A DNA stretch of 64,000 nucleotides, taken from positions 56,131,586 through 56,195,585 of the forward strand of contig CM067082.1 in the NCBI GenBank assembly GCA_034008185.1. Reading direction: 5' to 3'. The notes under the pieces were generated by a model that had not been told where the DNA came from, searched no databases, and worked only from the letters and a program-made list of their open reading frames with translations. Within the stretch, counting starts at the first letter, position 1. Every line of letters begins with the position of its first letter. Below, in pieces: positions 60,325 through 64,000 of this stretch. A program made the translations under genes and the position numbers. This DNA comes from Gorsachius magnificus (lineage: Eukaryota; Chordata; Aves; Pelecaniformes; Ardeidae).

Positions 60325-63300
60325 TCAAAATTAAGTGTTTATTTGTGTATTGAGTTTATCCACATGCTTTAGATTTATATAACTATCTGGCATAGTATTG
60401 TTTCAGCACTCTGTTTAATAGATGAAAACAGTAAAAGTTGAAAGAGAAAATTTCTACATGACTTAACACTGAAGATAAGTTGACTAGATTTGAAAAATAA
60501 AAACATTGTAAGAAAGAATTCACTTTTTTCTTTTTTTATGCACACTGTATGGCTTTAAGTAAAATATATATAATGATTTCTGTCTAATGATTATGACTTT
60601 TCATTTTAATATATATTAAGGTTTTTTTCTTGTGGGGAGATGCATAGTTAAAACTAGGTGTAGAAGCTGAGTTAATCTTTATCAGAATTCACATGACTGG
60701 AAAAACAGATGCTGTCAAACAAAATAATTGAATTCCTGATGGCAGCCTTTCAAAGATGAGGGCTAATAAGGGTTAACGCACTGACTGGGGGCTTCCATGA
60801 ATTTTTTTTTTTAATCCATGTTTTCTTCTTGCTTAACCTTATTCAAACCTTCAGAACGTCAATGGCTTACTTCTGAACTTTAGATTTGCCCACGTGCTGG
60901 TGGCTGTGTGTACCTGAGACCTCCTTGTGTGCACGCTTCATGCTCATCTGGCCCACTGAAAGGAGAGACCTAAGCATTTATCTTCAGAAAAGCAGTGCTA
61001 GCTATTCTAGGCAGGCAGAGCAGTTTCCTGTACCTCCAGCAAAGCATGCAATTTGAAAGATGAGTAATGTCGCCGATGTATCTATAGGTGTTTTTTTCTT
61101 CATTGGCTAGCTTGAAATGGCTCTGCATTAATCAGGCTGATTTTAGATAGCTTAATGTACAGGGACTTTGGGATTTCATTCTCATGCACACAAGCCATGG
61201 CCTGTGCCTGGTGCAAAGACGTCTGTTCTCTTCTGAAACCAGGCTCTTACAGTCGGGTGTTCCTGGATCCATCATCTAGATGCCTACTGGCTTTAGGAAA
61301 GTTTTCTTTAAATGCTGTCTCGCGGATATGTTTAGGCTAGAATATAAGTTACAATGTTTGATACAACAAGCTATTACATGTTACTTAATCAACTCTGCGT
61401 TTAGAAGGTCATGCTAGACGCCTGAATGTCCTTTTGGTTTTCAACTTTTAACAAAGTTGTATGAGTGAAGGTGCTGCTCTGGATGTGCTGAAACAGAAGA
61501 AACTTCAGCTTCCAAAAGCGTTCAGTGGTGAGACCTTCACAAGTGGGAAATCAAATTGTCTCAAAAAGCCTATGTGATGTAGTTTACCTGTCATGGCACT
61601 GCAAGGGGTCTTATTTCCTGAGATTCAGCAATAGTTTAGTCAAACAATTAAAAGGATGCCTTTACGTCCTACTCCGTGCCTCATGAGCTAAGAATACTTT
61701 CTCGCAGAAAAAATGAAACATCTGAACGGCATACTGCTGCTTAGTTTAGTTCTCTTTAAAGATTCTCTTTTCTTACAAAAAGGAAAATAGGATTTATTAT
61801 GTTTACAGTGACATTCCTCTGCACGTTTGCACTTTCAACAAAGGAGTTACAGACAGATTTTCAAAATAGGCTGACTATATTCCTTTTCTTAAGCCACTGG
61901 TAATTTTTCACATGGCTTAGTTGTGCAATGCATACTACGTTAATCAGATGCTGTAAGTTAAATAGTTCTTAAAAATACAATCCAGTCAAGGACCGTAGGA
62001 TTCTGAGCAGCACTGAATATAAAATTGGTTAGGTTATCAGGGAGATACTGGTTTGAAATTTTAAGGTGGCTAAGAAAAGATGGACATTTCTCGGTGGTAA
62101 GATTTCAAAAAGCTTGCCAGTTAATTTTTAGCGAACTCATGAATGCTTTAAGTGTTGGTTTGATAACTTAGCAAATTATAACTATTTTAAGGGGTTTACT
62201 TTTTAAATTTAAATGAACAAGTTGAACGGCAGGGCATGTCCTAAGTGATGGAAGGAATATTGGTTTCTTTCTTGCCTTTTTTAAGCAAAGATCCATGTGG
62301 CTAAATTAAAAATTTATTTGCTTCTTTTTTGCACCCAAATATATTTTTGTGGGTTTTATTTTTAACCCTTTATTGTGTTACAAAAATGGGGAAATGTTTT
62401 ACAAGTAATGTAGCAGGACTAATTGTTGTTCTACCTGGGTGTCTATTCATTCTTCACCCTCCACCATCCTAGTTAATCCCTGAGCAACAGGATCAGAAAT
62501 TCCAACACATGGGAAATTTATACTTTGATCAACCCCAGACAACAAACATCTTAGGAACCATCCTAAAGTTGGTTACCAAAGAAAGTATTGGAAAGACCAA
62601 AGACTACTAACTTGGTTAGTCTCTTCTGTGTAAGATAAAGACAGGAGTCTTCTCCCTACTATGTCTTTGTGGAAGTAAATTTGATTCTTTCTGCATTGCT
62701 GTATTTGAAGATGTTTGTGTTACAAGTCAAAATCACACAGGGCATTCTGTATGAAAATGGTTGCCTGTTGCGACAGGCTGAAACGGGGTGAGCACATGTG
62801 AAAAGTAGTAATAAAGAGTATTTCTTCCTGTGCTTGTGCTAATAGGTTAGGAGCAAGGTTACCACCTCTTGGCTGCCTCATCTAGACTAGTGGACAGGGT
62901 TTGTGTCCTTTTTTCTCCTGATTATGGCCTTCCTACATTTTAGATTAATGAAACACAGCAAGAAATAAAATGTTGTGGATACGCGTGCTCTTGATTTGAG
63001 TATAGCGTAATCAGAAACTTGTAGAAACCTTTTCCTTGCATGGAAAAGCATGAGAGTATTGCATTCTTGTTGCCTTTCCTTCTGCTAAATTAAAAATTAA
63101 AGGTTTTCTCTAGGAGAGTATGGAAAACAATATTCAGTGACTTCTACTTGCATTAACTAATGAATAAGGATTTGTCCCAATATGTCACAGTAACTAACAG
63201 TCTGTAAATTTAGTAGGGAGTAATGCCTTTTAGGAAGTAAAACATTCAGATCCCTTTGTATCATAATTAATTTCCATTTTTGTCAGCTTTACAAACTCAG

Positions 63301-64000
63301 TTATTTTGTCTCGAATGAAAATTAATGAGAAGTTATTCTTGATAAATAATTTAAAGTAACTGCAGAACTGTATTATTGAATAGTTAAACCTATTTAAGAT
63401 AAAGGTGCAGTCTGGACCAAGATTCTCTAAACACATTCCATTTCAAGGAATGATTTAGGAGGTTGCATGTCATTGAAATTCCAAGGTATCATCACCCATC
63501 AAAGTAAAAAAAAGAAAAAAAAAAATTAAAATTGTTTTCTAATAACTGTTTGAGAAATGTGTATGCTTACATTTTTATGAGCACTTAGCTGTGCATTTAT
63601 AGCATGCACCTATAACATACCCATTTCTCGACTTTTATGAAGAATGCAGGGTTTAAGTTACTTGTGTATTTTATTGATATGTTTTCTTTCCAAAGTAGAC
63701 ATTGTGTTGAATTTTATTTCCTTCTATGATATCACAGTATGTGTATTAATAGAATTCTTTCCTTTGGGTTTGTTCAACCCAGAAATATCTTGAATATCAA
63801 GTTGTATTTTTCTAACGTAATGTCTGTACAGTCATGCAAATTCTTTAGTTGCACATCTGTTCTGTAACTTGATTATTTGAAGTTACATGTCAATGAATTA
63901 ATAGGCACTGAAAAATAGTATAAATTGAGTGGCTGTTTATGTAAGGGTTGTTTGTACGTAACTTTATTTGAACTATACCTTTACATTTCTTGTTTGTTGT
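60324..64000. other. Intron sequence to the window end, no gene seen
   Basis: This is A+T-rich with A runs near 63508-63530 and no recognised transposon. No MAM-continuation exon was found, so the next PTPRM exon is probably beyond the window. Confidence 0.55.

Larger units (their letters stand above)
20952..64000 (+). other. PTPRM: PTPRM intron 2 (5' part)
   Basis: This is inferred to be the beginning of the intron after the MAM-start exon. The next expected exon would continue the MAM domain after MPSG with conserved residues such as ENDTHC, and I did not find it here. Long 5' introns are normal for this gene in vertebrates. The interval holds four of the five recognised CR1 copies, an LTR-like repeat, two GC-rich blocks, a MIR remnant and a hAT fragment. 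An unrelated non-coding transcript inside it cannot be excluded from sequence alone. Confidence 0.75.

Noticed and set aside
1..64000. CRISPR array, operon, phage or other prokaryotic system
   Set aside because: There are no regularly spaced repeats and no dense long frames. The repeat content and the spliced MAM exon show vertebrate DNA.

Overview
The window looks like one stretch of a bird chromosome, mostly intron. It is A+T-rich on the whole and has no bacterial-style gene density. Its dominant repeats are CR1 LINEs with typical avian 3' ends (variants of ATTCTATGATTCT and CTATTCTATT). A hAT/Charlie-like DNA transposon and probable MIR-type SINE remnants are also present. I cannot name the species from the sequence alone.

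Only one piece of a protein-coding gene is convincing: a 123-base exon at 20829-20951 on the + strand. It encodes the start of a MAM domain and matches PTPRM (receptor-type protein tyrosine phosphatase mu) better than its paralogues PTPRK, PTPRT or PTPRU. It corresponds to exon 2 of that gene. Bases 1-20828 are then intron 1 and 20952-64000 intron 2, which agrees with the very long 5' introns known for this family. PTPRM is a homophilic cell-adhesion receptor of cell-cell junctions, and the MAM domain is part of its adhesive surface.

Layout: 1-3.8 kb is intron with T/G-rich tracts. 3.8-4.05 kb holds a probable ancient LINE remnant. 4.4-6.95 kb is a decayed CR1 split by a 935-bp hAT element with an 8-bp target duplication. 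8.7 kb has a MIR-like remnant, 13.84-13.94 kb an A-rich then C-rich tract, and 17.33-17.44 kb a 53-bp tandem duplication. The exon is at 20.83 kb, a short CR1 3' end at 22.1 kb, and an LTR-like GC-rich repeat in minus orientation at 24.5-25.2 kb. A 35-bp duplication lies at 28.8 kb, and an internally deleted CR1 at 29.3-30.6 kb sits beside a perfect palindrome. At 39.5-39.85 kb there is a GC-rich block with an A-tail, and at 41.05-41.17 kb a second MIR remnant. A cluster at 46.9-51.75 kb contains two closely related CR1 copies, a CpG-rich block and a second hAT terminus. The rest, to 64 kb, is unremarkable A+T-rich intron.

I found no RNA gene, CRISPR array, complete retroviral gene set or new biological system. 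The points most worth checking are the exon's adjacent-cysteine motif and weak splice donor, the nested hAT-in-CR1, the two GC-rich blocks, and the uniform sense orientation of all five recognised CR1 copies. All assignments come from reading the sequence and from memory of the families, with no database search.
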